Assembly: GCA_945928575.1 (NCBI GenBank)
Contig: CAMENP010000008.1
Location: 62,001 to 126,000, forward strand
Direction of reading: 5' to 3'
Length of the DNA: 64,000 nucleotides
Source of the DNA: an uncultured Butyrivibrio sp.
GTDB lineage: Bacteria; Bacillota; Clostridia; Lachnospirales; Lachnospiraceae
How positions within the stretch are numbered: the first letter of the stretch is position 1; every line of letters starts with the position of its first letter. The translations under genes were made by a program, and so were the position numbers. The notes under the pieces were generated by a model. That model was given only the letters and a program-made list of their open reading frames with translations. It had not been told where the DNA came from and did no database searches. Shown in pieces: positions 36,801 through 43,905 of this stretch.

Positions 36801-37258
36801 ATATATATCCCATCTGACACAAAATGCGTGTCAGGCATAGTCTTAAACCATATATTTCTGAAAATTCCTGCTCCGGAATACCATCTTGAATTAGGAAATC
36901 TGTGCAACACCTGCACACGGATTTCATTGGCTCCGTTAATGAGATAATCCGTTATGTCTATTTCAAAAGTATTATATCCGTATTTCCACTCTCCGGCTTT
37001 CTGTCCGTTAACATAAACTGCCGGTTCCATATATACGCCATCGAATCTGAGTGCATATTTTACACCCGTCTGTATTTTCAAATCAAATGTCTTACGATAC
37101 CAGCCTTCACTGTCTTCATATAAATTATTTGTATCATAAATAAGCCAGTCATGCGGTATGTCCACATTAACCCAGCTGTCAGAATTCTCATATCCGGTTG
37201 TTCCCGGTTCTATTTTTATAAATTTCCAATTATCATTAAAAAGTCTGGTTTCTCTCAT
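33872..37258 (-). CDS. Large glycoside hydrolase family 2 protein (beta-galactosidase-like)
   Basis: The 1128-residue protein has the GH2 layout: sugar-binding jelly roll (residues 1-155), Ig-like sandwich, then a TIM barrel (about 255-550). The acid/base Glu is in IMWSIGNEIFD near residue 367 and the nucleophile is in IYGSETGSTLQSRG near 450. A DUF4982-like and Ig-like part follows to about 790, then about 330 residues of beta-rich, probably carbohydrate-binding domains. There is no signal peptide, so it seems to act on imported oligosaccharides. Beta-galactosidase or another beta-glycosidase activity is possible; the pentose genes around it suggest a pentose- or galactose-containing substrate. 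Confidence 0.9.
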   Translation of the reverse strand: MRETRLFNDNWKFIKIEPGTTGYENSDSWVNVDIPHDWLIYDTNNLYEDSEGWYRKTFDLKIQTGVKYALRFDGVYMEPAVYVNGQKAGEWKYGYNTFEIDITDYLINGANEIRVQVLHRFPNSRWYSGAGIFRNIWFKTMPDTHFVSDGIYIRTERKDGGYILKASSEISGSGFDAVAYTVFDMEGTAIVSKTTDAAADTVEIEVESPKEWDIDNPVCYVLRAELLYNGQAVDCVNTRFGFRTIEFNSDSGFYLNGRHVKLNGVCMHHDLGALGAAVNKTALYRQLKMMKDMGVNAIRTSHNMPAVELLDIADEIGLLVDDEAFDMWKMPKNRYDFARFFEEWAAKDMRNFVRRDRNHPCVIMWSIGNEIFDTHADEESGMKSTKLLYEAVIENDPDRNAYATFGSNFLEGDPTQRCADVLKLVGYNYSERLYDAHHKAHPDWCIYGSETGSTLQSRGVYHFPYSEPILTDVDEQCSSLGNSTCSWGAPNSEFCITTERDNKYSAGQFLWTGFDYIGEPTPYQTKNSYFGQVDTAGFPKDTYYIYRAEWTDYKTNPMVHIFPYWDFNEGQIIDVMATSNAPVIELFFNGESKGRFEIDHKAGKELLGHWRIPYAKGRIEAVAYDENGREIARDIRTSFGDGSRLVLKPDKLTLDADGEDMAFIEVNVLDADGNYVANANNRVRVEVSGAARLVGLDNGDSTDYDQYKGDSRKLFMGRLLIMAAAGTESGKAVIKVTSPSLESAEIEIECKEAVVKEGISAHTSNYHVDADDNEIPIRKIEITSSEGTVLDKEHPETVLTAKCYPLCSTYDEIEWCVLNDAGVESNLAKIETVNGQTVLKAMGDGEFNVKCYSRNGGDRVNVISMLGFKAIGLGSASINPYETIAAALYTIASDEMGNAGEHGIATPRHKESYIGFENVDFGSYGTDEVEINIFTHDRADFVVQLWLGIPGEEGSELILDGIYNKPVIWDVYQPEKYKLKHRIKGTHTLCLLTREFMNIRDLVFTRPDKGFARIDAADNDKIYGDDFKISNSSVTGIGNNVSLDFDDMDFKGGVSKITIKGTSYTEVNTLNIIFAGEDGSQTRQMIEFTHTDIVEEKTFNIKPVKGKNKVTFVFLPGSNFDFDWFKFE

Positions 37259-37312
37259 ATTAATTCCTTTCAGGAAGTGGTATTTCCTTGGCTCAAATGC
37301 GAGCCTTGGCTT

Positions 37313-37336
37313 GGAGCGGCATCAACGTACCGCTCC
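37313..37336 (-). repeat. Intergenic hairpin between isomerase and GH2 genes
   Basis: GGAGCGG / CCGCTCC form a 7-bp stem with a 10-base loop. There is no U-run, so it likely affects mRNA stability or processing. Confidence 0.5.
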
Positions 37337-37364
37337 GGCCTCCTCTCGTCAGGCATGCCCGGTC

Positions 37365-38855
37365 TTATTTGAACGGGTTTTCTGTAGGATACATCATACC
37401 CTTTGGCTGGTTGAAGTTAATTTCATCAGCCGGAACCCCAAGATATTTAAATACTTCATAGAGTGCTTTTCCGAAATGTCCGAAAGCAACTGCTCCGTGA
37501 TGCGGATAATTCTTCTCAATAAGTACATGACGATAGAATCTGTCCATCTCAGGAATTGCAAAAATTCCGATTGCTCCGAATGAACGTGTTGCTACCGGAA
37601 GAACTTCTCCCTGTGCGATGTATGCTCTGATCTGTGCATCAGATGTGCTCTGAAGACGGAAGAATGTGATATCTCCAGGAATGATATCTCCCTCAAGAGT
37701 ACCGTTGGTAACTTCTACAGGAAGTGATCTTGCCATGATCATCTGGTTACGCATCTCACAGAATGTAAGCTTTGTGGATGCTGTATTTCCGCAATGGAAT
37801 CCCATGAATACTTCATTGGATGTGTAATTGAATTTGCCCTTGATATCCTCACCGTAAATATCGGCCGGTACTGTGTTATTAATATCAAGAAGTGTTACAG
37901 TATCGTTACTTACAACAGTTCCGATAAATTCACTGAGTGCACCGTAAATATCAACCTCACATGCAACAGGAATACCCATCTTGGTAAGACGGCTGTTTAC
38001 ATAGCAAGGAACGAATCCGAACTGTGTCTGGAATGCCGGCCAGCACTTACCTGCGATAGTAACGTATTTCTTATATCCTTTATGAGCCTCAACCCAATCA
38101 AGGAGTGTTATCTCATACTGTGCAAGTTTCTCAAGAACCTCAGGTTTCTTATTGCCCGCTCCGAGTTCCTCAGCCATATCTTTGGCTACATCAGGGATTC
38201 TAGGATCTCCTGCATGTTTGTTGTATGCTTCGAAAAGATCAAGCTCTGAGTTCTCTTCAATCTCAACTCCGAGGTTGTAAAGCTGCTTAATCGGTGCATT
38301 ACATGCAAGGAAGTTCTGTGGTCTAGGTCCGAATGATATAATCTTTAAATCTCTTACTGCAATGATCGCTCTTGCGATAGGTGCAAATTCATGTATCATA
38401 TCTGCACATTCATCAGCTGTTCCGATAGGATATTCCGGAATATAAGCTCTTACATTACGAAGCTTTAAGTTATAGCTTGCATTAAGCATACCGCAATATG
38501 CATCACCACGGCCCTGTACAAGTCCACCGTTAGCTGAAGTCTCCTCTGCTGCTGCGATGAACATTGACGGTCCGTCAAAATGTTTTGCAAGAAGTGTCTC
38601 TGAAATCTCAGGACCGAAGTTTCCAAGGTATACAACAAGTGCGTTACATCCGGCCTTCTTGATATCCTCAAGAGCCTGTACCATATGAATTTCGCTCTCT
38701 ACGATACAGATAGGGCACTCATAGATGTTATCGCTGCCGTATTTCTTTGTATAAGCCTCTACAAGAGCCTTTCTTCTGTTAACTGATAATGATTCAGGGA
38801 AGCAGTCTCTGCTGACTGCAACGATGCCGATTTTTTCCTGTGGCATATTTGACAT
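37365..38855 (-). CDS. L-fucose/L-arabinose isomerase family protein
   Basis: The 496-residue product belongs to the COG2407-type fucose/arabinose isomerase family, metal-dependent aldose-ketose isomerases of the cytoplasm. Features include NALVVYLGNFGPEIS, EVDIYGALSEFIGT (metal-ligand Glu/Asp region), FMGFHCGNTASTKL and HHGAVAFGHFGKAL. I chose the ATG at 38855 because GGAGG lies 8 nt upstream; a 15-bp longer start at 38870 lacks a site. The neighbour is a xylulokinase rather than a ribulokinase or fuculokinase, so the true sugar is uncertain. Confidence 0.85.
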   Translation of the reverse strand: MSNMPQEKIGIVAVSRDCFPESLSVNRRKALVEAYTKKYGSDNIYECPICIVESEIHMVQALEDIKKAGCNALVVYLGNFGPEISETLLAKHFDGPSMFIAAAEETSANGGLVQGRGDAYCGMLNASYNLKLRNVRAYIPEYPIGTADECADMIHEFAPIARAIIAVRDLKIISFGPRPQNFLACNAPIKQLYNLGVEIEENSELDLFEAYNKHAGDPRIPDVAKDMAEELGAGNKKPEVLEKLAQYEITLLDWVEAHKGYKKYVTIAGKCWPAFQTQFGFVPCYVNSRLTKMGIPVACEVDIYGALSEFIGTVVSNDTVTLLDINNTVPADIYGEDIKGKFNYTSNEVFMGFHCGNTASTKLTFCEMRNQMIMARSLPVEVTNGTLEGDIIPGDITFFRLQSTSDAQIRAYIAQGEVLPVATRSFGAIGIFAIPEMDRFYRHVLIEKNYPHHGAVAFGHFGKALYEVFKYLGVPADEINFNQPKGMMYPTENPFK

Positions 38856-38874
38856 TTTAATTTCCTCCATTCTT

Positions 38875-38894
38875 CCGGGCTCACTTATACCCGG
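38875..38894 (-). repeat. Intergenic hairpin between DUF4867 and isomerase genes
   Basis: CCGGG / CCCGG form a short stem with a 10-base loop in the 41-bp gap, next to the isomerase ribosome site. There is no U-run. Confidence 0.4.
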
Positions 38895-38896
38895 TA

Positions 38897-39517
38897 TTAT
38901 TCATTAATATTTAAATTCTTACCTACAAGGCCGATATGCTCGGATCCTGTGAAACCGCCTTCAGCATGTCCGATGAGCCATTTATTGACCGCTGTGATCA
39001 GGCTGTCCTCTCCGCCTTTATGCTCTGCCTTAAGAGGAAAGTTAGTTCCTCTCGGAAGAATTACAGACACTTTAAATCCTTCACCGTCAACTCCGCACGG
39101 AGCATAATGAAGTGTGGTAGCATATACTTCAACAGCTGTTCCCTTTGGCACAAGGAATGCTTTCATCAATGAAGTATCATATGTGAAATCAGCAGTAATG
39201 TCCTGCTGCTTGCCGAGAATAAGTATCGCATCCGTAGCAGCCACATTAATCTCACTGTCTCTGTGATATTCGACTGCGTTGAGCAGTTCGTTATGTCCGT
39301 TGCAATATCCTATCTGAACAGGCATCTCTCCGTATACCTTGTCAGAAATTTCCTTCATAACCGGAAGCGCCTCAAGGATATCCACTGACGGCTCATAAGC
39401 CACTCCGTCCGGGAGCGGTGTCTCCTGCATCTTGTCTACAAGCGGTCCAAAATCAACGCCTTCAACAACTCTTCCATACGGTACAAATTCAGGATCGGTC
39501 ACTTTATATATTTTCAT
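38897..39517 (-). CDS. DUF4867-like cupin-type protein of a sugar operon
   Basis: The 206-residue protein is beta-rich and resembles the DUF4867 family of Firmicutes. ILILGKQQDITADFTYDT and FLVPKGTAVEVYATTLHYAP have a cupin-like spacing, with a His/Tyr pair in TTLHYAP and an early EYHRDSEIN. No catalytic role is established. Its place between an isomerase and a kinase suggests a sugar-handling job such as mutarotation or isomer control, but this is inference. An AAAGGAAAG ribosome site precedes the ATG. Confidence 0.7.
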   Translation of the reverse strand: MKIYKVTDPEFVPYGRVVEGVDFGPLVDKMQETPLPDGVAYEPSVDILEALPVMKEISDKVYGEMPVQIGYCNGHNELLNAVEYHRDSEINVAATDAILILGKQQDITADFTYDTSLMKAFLVPKGTAVEVYATTLHYAPCGVDGEGFKVSVILPRGTNFPLKAEHKGGEDSLITAVNKWLIGHAEGGFTGSEHIGLVGKNLNINE

Positions 39518-39535
39518 AGGTCTTTCCTTTCCGGA

Positions 39536-39570
39536 CCGGCATACATAATCCTCACATCCATGTATGCGGC
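39536..39570 (-). repeat. Intergenic hairpin between xylB and DUF4867 genes
   Basis: CCGGCATACA and TGTATGCGG form a stem with about a 15-base loop. There is no U-run. Confidence 0.4.
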
Positions 39571-39579
39571 CATGATTGA

Positions 39580-41049
39580 TTACTGTATAATATCGAACAA
39601 TTCTTTACATGCCGGATAAATCTGTCTGAACTGATTATATCTGGCATCATATCTGGCCGTAAGTTCAGGGTCAGGCTCAACTGTGTCAACAACCTTAACA
39701 ATCTTATCGGCTATTTCCTCAACACTTGCGTATTCGCCATTGGCGACAGCCGCTAACATTGCACCTCCCATTGAAGGTCCCTGTTCGCTTTCAATGACAT
39801 CGACCTTAATTCCAAGGACGTTGGCTATTATTTTCTTCCAGAGAGGGCTCTTGGCTCCGCCGCCGCAGATCTTGGTTCTCTCGATCTTAATTCCGAGAGA
39901 CTTGGCTACTTCGAATGAATCCCTGAGCGCAAAAGCCACACCTTCAAGTACAGCCTGTGTCATATCGGCTCTTGTGGTATCCATCGTCATTCCGATAAAT
40001 GTACCTCTCGCATTCGGATTATTGTGCGGAGAACGTTCTCCCATAAGATAAGGAAGAAAATATACATGGTTAAGTCCAAGTTCTCCTATCTCTTTCTGCT
40101 CTGCTGCATAATCCTTGGTGCCGATGATCTCATCCATCCACCACTTATTGCATGATGCCGCTGAAAGCATGCATCCCATAAGATGATAATGACCGTCTGC
40201 ATGGTCAAATGAATGCAATGCATTGTTCTTGTCCACTCCGAACTTATCCGATGAGATAAAAATAGTTCCGCTTGTTCCGAGTGATATATTGCATTTGCCG
40301 TCTCCTACTGTTCCGGTTCCGACTGCCGCTGCCGCGTTATCTCCTGCGCCTGCCGCAACTATACATGTGTGCGGGATTCCAAGCTCATCCGCTATTTCAG
40401 GAAGCACACAGCCCACCTTCTCATAGCTCTCATATACCGTTGCGAGCTGTTCCGGCTTCACTCCGCATATATCACACATTTCCTTGGACCAGCATCTGTT
40501 CTTAACGTCAAAAATAAGCATTCCCGATGCATCCGATACATCCGTACAGAATACCCCCGAAAGCTTATATGCTATATAATCTTTAGGAAGCATTATTTTC
40601 CTGATCCTTGCGAAATTCTCAGGTTCATTATTCTTAACCCAGAGAATCTTAGGTGCGGTAAATCCTGTAAATGCTATATTTGCTGTATATTGTGAAAGTT
40701 TGTCCTTACCGATCACATTATTAAGGTAATTCGTCTCTTCAACGGTTCTTCCGTCATTCCAGAGAATAGCCGGTCTGATAACTTCGTCATTCTCATCAAG
40801 AATAACCAGTCCGTGCATCTGACCGCCGAAGCTGATTCCGGCGACTTTGCTCTTATCCACGTCCGCAATAAGTTCCTTAATTCCTTCCATGGTGTTGCTA
40901 AACCAGTCTTCCGGTTTCTGCTCAGACCATCCCGGATGCGGAAAATATAATGGGTATTCTCTCGAAACAATATTAACGATTGTTCCGGCAGAGTCCATCA
41001 AAAGCAGCTTAACTGCCGATGTACCCAGGTCAACGCCTATATAAAACAT
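39580..41049 (-). CDS. xylB: Xylulokinase
   Basis: The 489-residue FGGY-family kinase phosphorylates D-xylulose for the pentose phosphate pathway. The start YIGVDLGTSAVKLLLMD is the first phosphate-binding motif; AGISFGGQMHGLV carries the QMHGLV typical of xylulokinases; LWNDGRT, AGAGDNAAAAVGTG and ICGGGAKSPLWKKIIA complete the ATPase fold. It is the first gene of the sugar operon. FGGY kinases vary in specificity, so D-xylulose is likely but not certain. Confidence 0.92.
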   Translation of the reverse strand: MFYIGVDLGTSAVKLLLMDSAGTIVNIVSREYPLYFPHPGWSEQKPEDWFSNTMEGIKELIADVDKSKVAGISFGGQMHGLVILDENDEVIRPAILWNDGRTVEETNYLNNVIGKDKLSQYTANIAFTGFTAPKILWVKNNEPENFARIRKIMLPKDYIAYKLSGVFCTDVSDASGMLIFDVKNRCWSKEMCDICGVKPEQLATVYESYEKVGCVLPEIADELGIPHTCIVAAGAGDNAAAAVGTGTVGDGKCNISLGTSGTIFISSDKFGVDKNNALHSFDHADGHYHLMGCMLSAASCNKWWMDEIIGTKDYAAEQKEIGELGLNHVYFLPYLMGERSPHNNPNARGTFIGMTMDTTRADMTQAVLEGVAFALRDSFEVAKSLGIKIERTKICGGGAKSPLWKKIIANVLGIKVDVIESEQGPSMGGAMLAAVANGEYASVEEIADKIVKVVDTVEPDPELTARYDARYNQFRQIYPACKELFDIIQ

Positions 41050-41091
41050 CTCATTCCTCCTTGCGCTTTTTAAGCGTACTATATCACTCTT

Positions 41092-41120
41092 ATGATATTA
41101 TAAAAACGTGAGAACTTCAA
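41092..41120 (-). promoter_or_regulatory. Promoter of the xylB-GH2 operon
   Basis: On the minus strand TTGAAG and TATCAT are separated by 17 bp, about 43 bp before the xylB start. Confidence 0.5.
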
Positions 41121-41139
41121 CGATAGAATGCCATAATAA

Positions 41140-41160
41140 TTTGACACAAATACCGTCAAA
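41140..41160. promoter_or_regulatory. Interrupted palindrome, candidate operator
   Basis: TTTGAC and GTCAAA flank 9 bases. It lies about 65 bp upstream of the predicted xylB transcription start and about 70 bp upstream of the divergent promoter of the secreted protein, so it could serve either. No regulator gene lies next to it. Confidence 0.4.
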
Positions 41161-41228
41161 AATTAATGAATTTAATTAGTAGGGCATTTTTATCTAAAAT
41201 TTATTGTAAAACCGTACTAATACTTTCA

Positions 41229-41258
41229 TTGTAAAGATATTATAGTCTCTGATATAAT
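41229..41258 (+). promoter_or_regulatory. Promoter of the secreted protein gene
   Basis: TTGTAA and TATAAT are separated by 18 bp, 29 bp before the ATG at 41288, which has an AAAGGAGG site. Confidence 0.65.
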
Positions 41259-41287
41259 GTGTCCATACAAATAAAGGAGGTTTTCTT

Positions 41288-42094
41288 ATGAGAAAGATTA
41301 CTAAAAAAATTATTACTTTTATGCTTATGGCTCTTATGCTTCTTGCAATGCCTTTAACAGCATTTGCAGAAGACGAGACAGCAAAGGCCCCGTTTGATGC
41401 CAACGGCAAATATAACGCAAGACTCGGTATCCAGGCAACTACAGCCGACAGCCAGATTTGGTTATCAAGAATTGGTTATTATTCATCCAGAGATGACGGA
41501 GACAAGATTGTTTCGGATAAAGATGCTGATTTTGATGCAGGTACATTTACAGACGCAGTTATCGAAGGCAACGGTACATATTCAGTATCATACAAGACAT
41601 CCAATTTCGGTGGAGCCGTAAATCTCCAGCAGCTTCAAGTTGCAACAGATATACCTATGGAAAATGAACTCACTTTTTCAGACCTCAAAGTTGAGATTAA
41701 CGGAAATGTCGTAGCAACATATAAGGAAGTATACATCGACGAGGATGCTTATGCAATTCCTTACACATGTCTTCTCGCATACAATAACTGGAGAAATGAC
41801 CTTAAGAGCCGCGATGACTGCATGACCGCGGAGAATGCTCTTCCTGAGTCAGGTGATGTAGAAGTTAAACTTACATTCACGGTAAACGGATTTGCATATG
41901 ACGCTCCTACAGAAGCTCCAACAGAGGCTGAGACAACAGCTGCTGCCGCTACGAAGGCTGCCGCAAGCACAACTTCAGATTCTTCTTCAACAGGCTTGCC
42001 AATCGGTGCTATCATCGGTATCATCGCAGGTGTTGTAGTTGTAGTAGTAATCGTAATTGTAGCAGTAAGCGCATCCAAGAAAAAGAAAGCATAA
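41288..42094 (+). CDS. Secreted, C-terminally anchored surface protein of unknown function
   Basis: The 268-residue protein has a signal peptide (cleavage after LTAFA, about residue 27), a folded region to about residue 200, a Thr/Ala/Glu/Pro linker (APTEAPTEAETTAAAATKAA) and a C-terminal membrane span rich in Val/Ile followed by SASKKKKA. This resembles a sortase-like tail, but the motif before the span is TGLPIGA rather than LPxTG, so it is probably kept as a membrane anchor. The folded part has no family I recognise. Strong expression signals suggest an abundant surface protein. Divergent from xylB, it may relate to sugar use. Confidence 0.85.
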   Translation: MRKITKKIITFMLMALMLLAMPLTAFAEDETAKAPFDANGKYNARLGIQATTADSQIWLSRIGYYSSRDDGDKIVSDKDADFDAGTFTDAVIEGNGTYSVSYKTSNFGGAVNLQQLQVATDIPMENELTFSDLKVEINGNVVATYKEVYIDEDAYAIPYTCLLAYNNWRNDLKSRDDCMTAENALPESGDVEVKLTFTVNGFAYDAPTEAPTEAETTAAAATKAAASTTSDSSSTGLPIGAIIGIIAGVVVVVVIVIVAVSASKKKKA

Positions 42095-42122
42095 TAACTA
42101 CCCCCCCCCATATAAATCATAA

Positions 42123-42152
42123 GGCTGTAAGAATCCCAAAGTTCTTACAGCC
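42123..42152 (+). terminator. Terminator of the secreted protein gene
   Basis: GGCTGTAAGAA / TTCTTACAGCC, an 11-bp perfect stem with an 8-base loop, is followed by GTTTTTATTTT. Confidence 0.88.
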
Positions 42153-42165
42153 GTTTTTATTTTAT

Positions 42166-42191
42166 AAAGCGGACCTGTTGTGGTCCGCTTT
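42166..42191 (-). terminator. Terminator of the EAL gene
   Basis: AAAGCGGACC / GGTCCGCTTT, a 10-bp stem with a 6-base loop, is followed on the minus strand by ATAAAATAAAAA-type sequence. It ends the convergent EAL gene. Confidence 0.65.
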
Positions 42192-42206
42192 GTTTATTAT
42201 TTATTC

Positions 42207-43889
42207 TTATTGTGCTCCGGCAAATTTATATTCAAAATCAGCCAGTGACATAGGCTTGCCGAAATAGTATCCCTGAATATAATCCGGTTTGATATTCTTG
42301 ATACGTTCAAGTTCATCTTCGGTTTCTATTCCTTCTATGCAGAATTTGGAATTAATACTGTGAGCCATCTGGGCCATATACTTAAGCAGATTATATTCGT
42401 AATCATTCTTGAGTGCTTTCAGCGTAAATGACCTGTCAATCTTAATAATATCCGGTGTCAGATTAAACAGATAATGGAAGTTGGAATATCCTGTTCCAAA
42501 ATCGTCCAGCGCTATCGAAATTCCGTATTTACGAAGGCCTTCGCAGAAACTTATGAAGTTCTCATTTGATTCCACAAAACCGCTTTCGGTAAGTTCCACC
42601 ACGAGGTTACCCATTTTAAGTCCGGCTTCTTTCATGACTTTAATAATCTCCGAAAGCACATTGCTCTTAAGCACCTGTACATATGAAAGATTAAATGATA
42701 CATGAAAATCCGGCAGGAACTTCTGCATATATGTACATGCATATATAGCCTGCGACAAAACCCACTTTCCAACCGGGATTATCAGGCCGCTTTCTTCAAG
42801 AATCGGTATAAATTCCATAGGTGACAGCGGACCGGTCTCAGGATTATTAAATCTGAGGAGTGTCTCGGCATGTGAAAGCCTGCCGCTTTCAATATCTATA
42901 ATAGGCTGGAAGAATGTGGAAAAGCCTTCAAATCCATCGTCCACGCTCTTTCTCAGCACGCGGAGTATCTTGCGTTTTCTGATAAATTCTCTGTAATCCT
43001 TATCCTTATATACATAAAACGCAGTTCCCGATACTTCTCTGGTTCTGCCAAGTGCGAATTCCGAAAATTTCATCAGCTCGTTATAGTTCATTCCGTCTGA
43101 TTCTTCAACATCGACTGCTCCTGCCGATACCGTGAAAAAAACCTCATAATGGCTTTCCTCTATAAATGCCGCAACCTTATTCGCAACCATTTCGTACAAC
43201 GCATGTGCCGAGTCGACATTATATCCGTTATAATCAAGAACCATAAACTCTTCCGTGGCGTCAAGCTTATATAATTTCTGATTCTTGCCTATGCATTCTG
43301 ATATACATTCCGAGGTTTTCTTAAGAACCTTCTCGCTGTAGTCAGGTCCGAAATTCTCGACAATCTCGCGGAATTCATCAATTCCGAATCTGATAAGAAA
43401 CGCACCCCGGTCCCTGTTGACATATTTCGCAATGTCTTCTTTCAGAAATGCTTCGCCTCTGAGACCACTGATATTATCTGCCCGCTGTTTCTTTCCGATT
43501 TCATTAATGCATCCGACCAATGCAACAGGCCGTCCGTCATCATCCCTGATAACCTGGCCTCTGCAGCTTATCCACACTGCATCGCCCATCCTGTCAGTCC
43601 ACCGGTATTGGAGATTATGAAAACTGTAATTAGGATCGGTATACATTCTTGATATATCATGCGACAACATATACCAGTCATCCGGATGTGTTAATTCTTC
43701 AAGATGTTTATTTACATCCGTAAATCTGCATGCCGGCAGTTTAAACCGTTCTACAGCTGTCGGTGATATACAATACACATCATTCGTCAGATCATAGACA
43801 TACAGATAGTCATCCATGCATGGACTTAATGCCTGGATGATTTTCTGATATTGTTCCATTGATACTTTCCCTTCCCGTGAGTCTGACAT
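42207..43889 (-). CDS. PAS, degenerate GGDEF and EAL domain protein (probable c-di-GMP phosphodiesterase)
   Basis: The 560-residue soluble protein has a PAS domain (about residues 15-135, RWTDRMGDAVWISCRGQVI), a GGDEF domain whose signature is lost (LDATEEFMVLD instead of GGDEF, so not a cyclase) and an EAL domain from about 310. The EAL keeps catalytic positions: HAETLLRF, SFNLSYVQ, VVELTES, ALDDFGTGYS, IIKIDRSF and IEGIETEDE; EAL itself reads ETL. It should break c-di-GMP, perhaps steered by PAS. It follows the PocR/MCP gene by 16 bp. Confidence 0.9.
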   Translation of the reverse strand: MSDSREGKVSMEQYQKIIQALSPCMDDYLYVYDLTNDVYCISPTAVERFKLPACRFTDVNKHLEELTHPDDWYMLSHDISRMYTDPNYSFHNLQYRWTDRMGDAVWISCRGQVIRDDDGRPVALVGCINEIGKKQRADNISGLRGEAFLKEDIAKYVNRDRGAFLIRFGIDEFREIVENFGPDYSEKVLKKTSECISECIGKNQKLYKLDATEEFMVLDYNGYNVDSAHALYEMVANKVAAFIEESHYEVFFTVSAGAVDVEESDGMNYNELMKFSEFALGRTREVSGTAFYVYKDKDYREFIRKRKILRVLRKSVDDGFEGFSTFFQPIIDIESGRLSHAETLLRFNNPETGPLSPMEFIPILEESGLIIPVGKWVLSQAIYACTYMQKFLPDFHVSFNLSYVQVLKSNVLSEIIKVMKEAGLKMGNLVVELTESGFVESNENFISFCEGLRKYGISIALDDFGTGYSNFHYLFNLTPDIIKIDRSFTLKALKNDYEYNLLKYMAQMAHSINSKFCIEGIETEDELERIKNIKPDYIQGYYFGKPMSLADFEYKFAGAQ

Positions 43890-43905
43890 TCTTCCTCCTC
43901 AATGA

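Noticed and set aside
37265-37370. Small gene in the isomerase-GH2 gap
   Set aside because: The short plus-strand frames here cover hairpins and run into GH2 in antisense; no ribosome site.
37313-39570. Intergenic hairpins as terminators
   Set aside because: None has a U-run, and downstream genes have no promoters of their own that I can see.
40223-40695. Overlapping plus-strand frames inside xylB
   Set aside because: Antisense shadows of a well-conserved kinase.
41970-42094. LPxTG sorting signal in the surface protein
   Set aside because: The sequence before the span is STGLPIGA; no LPxTG or NPxTN, so a sortase substrate is not supported.
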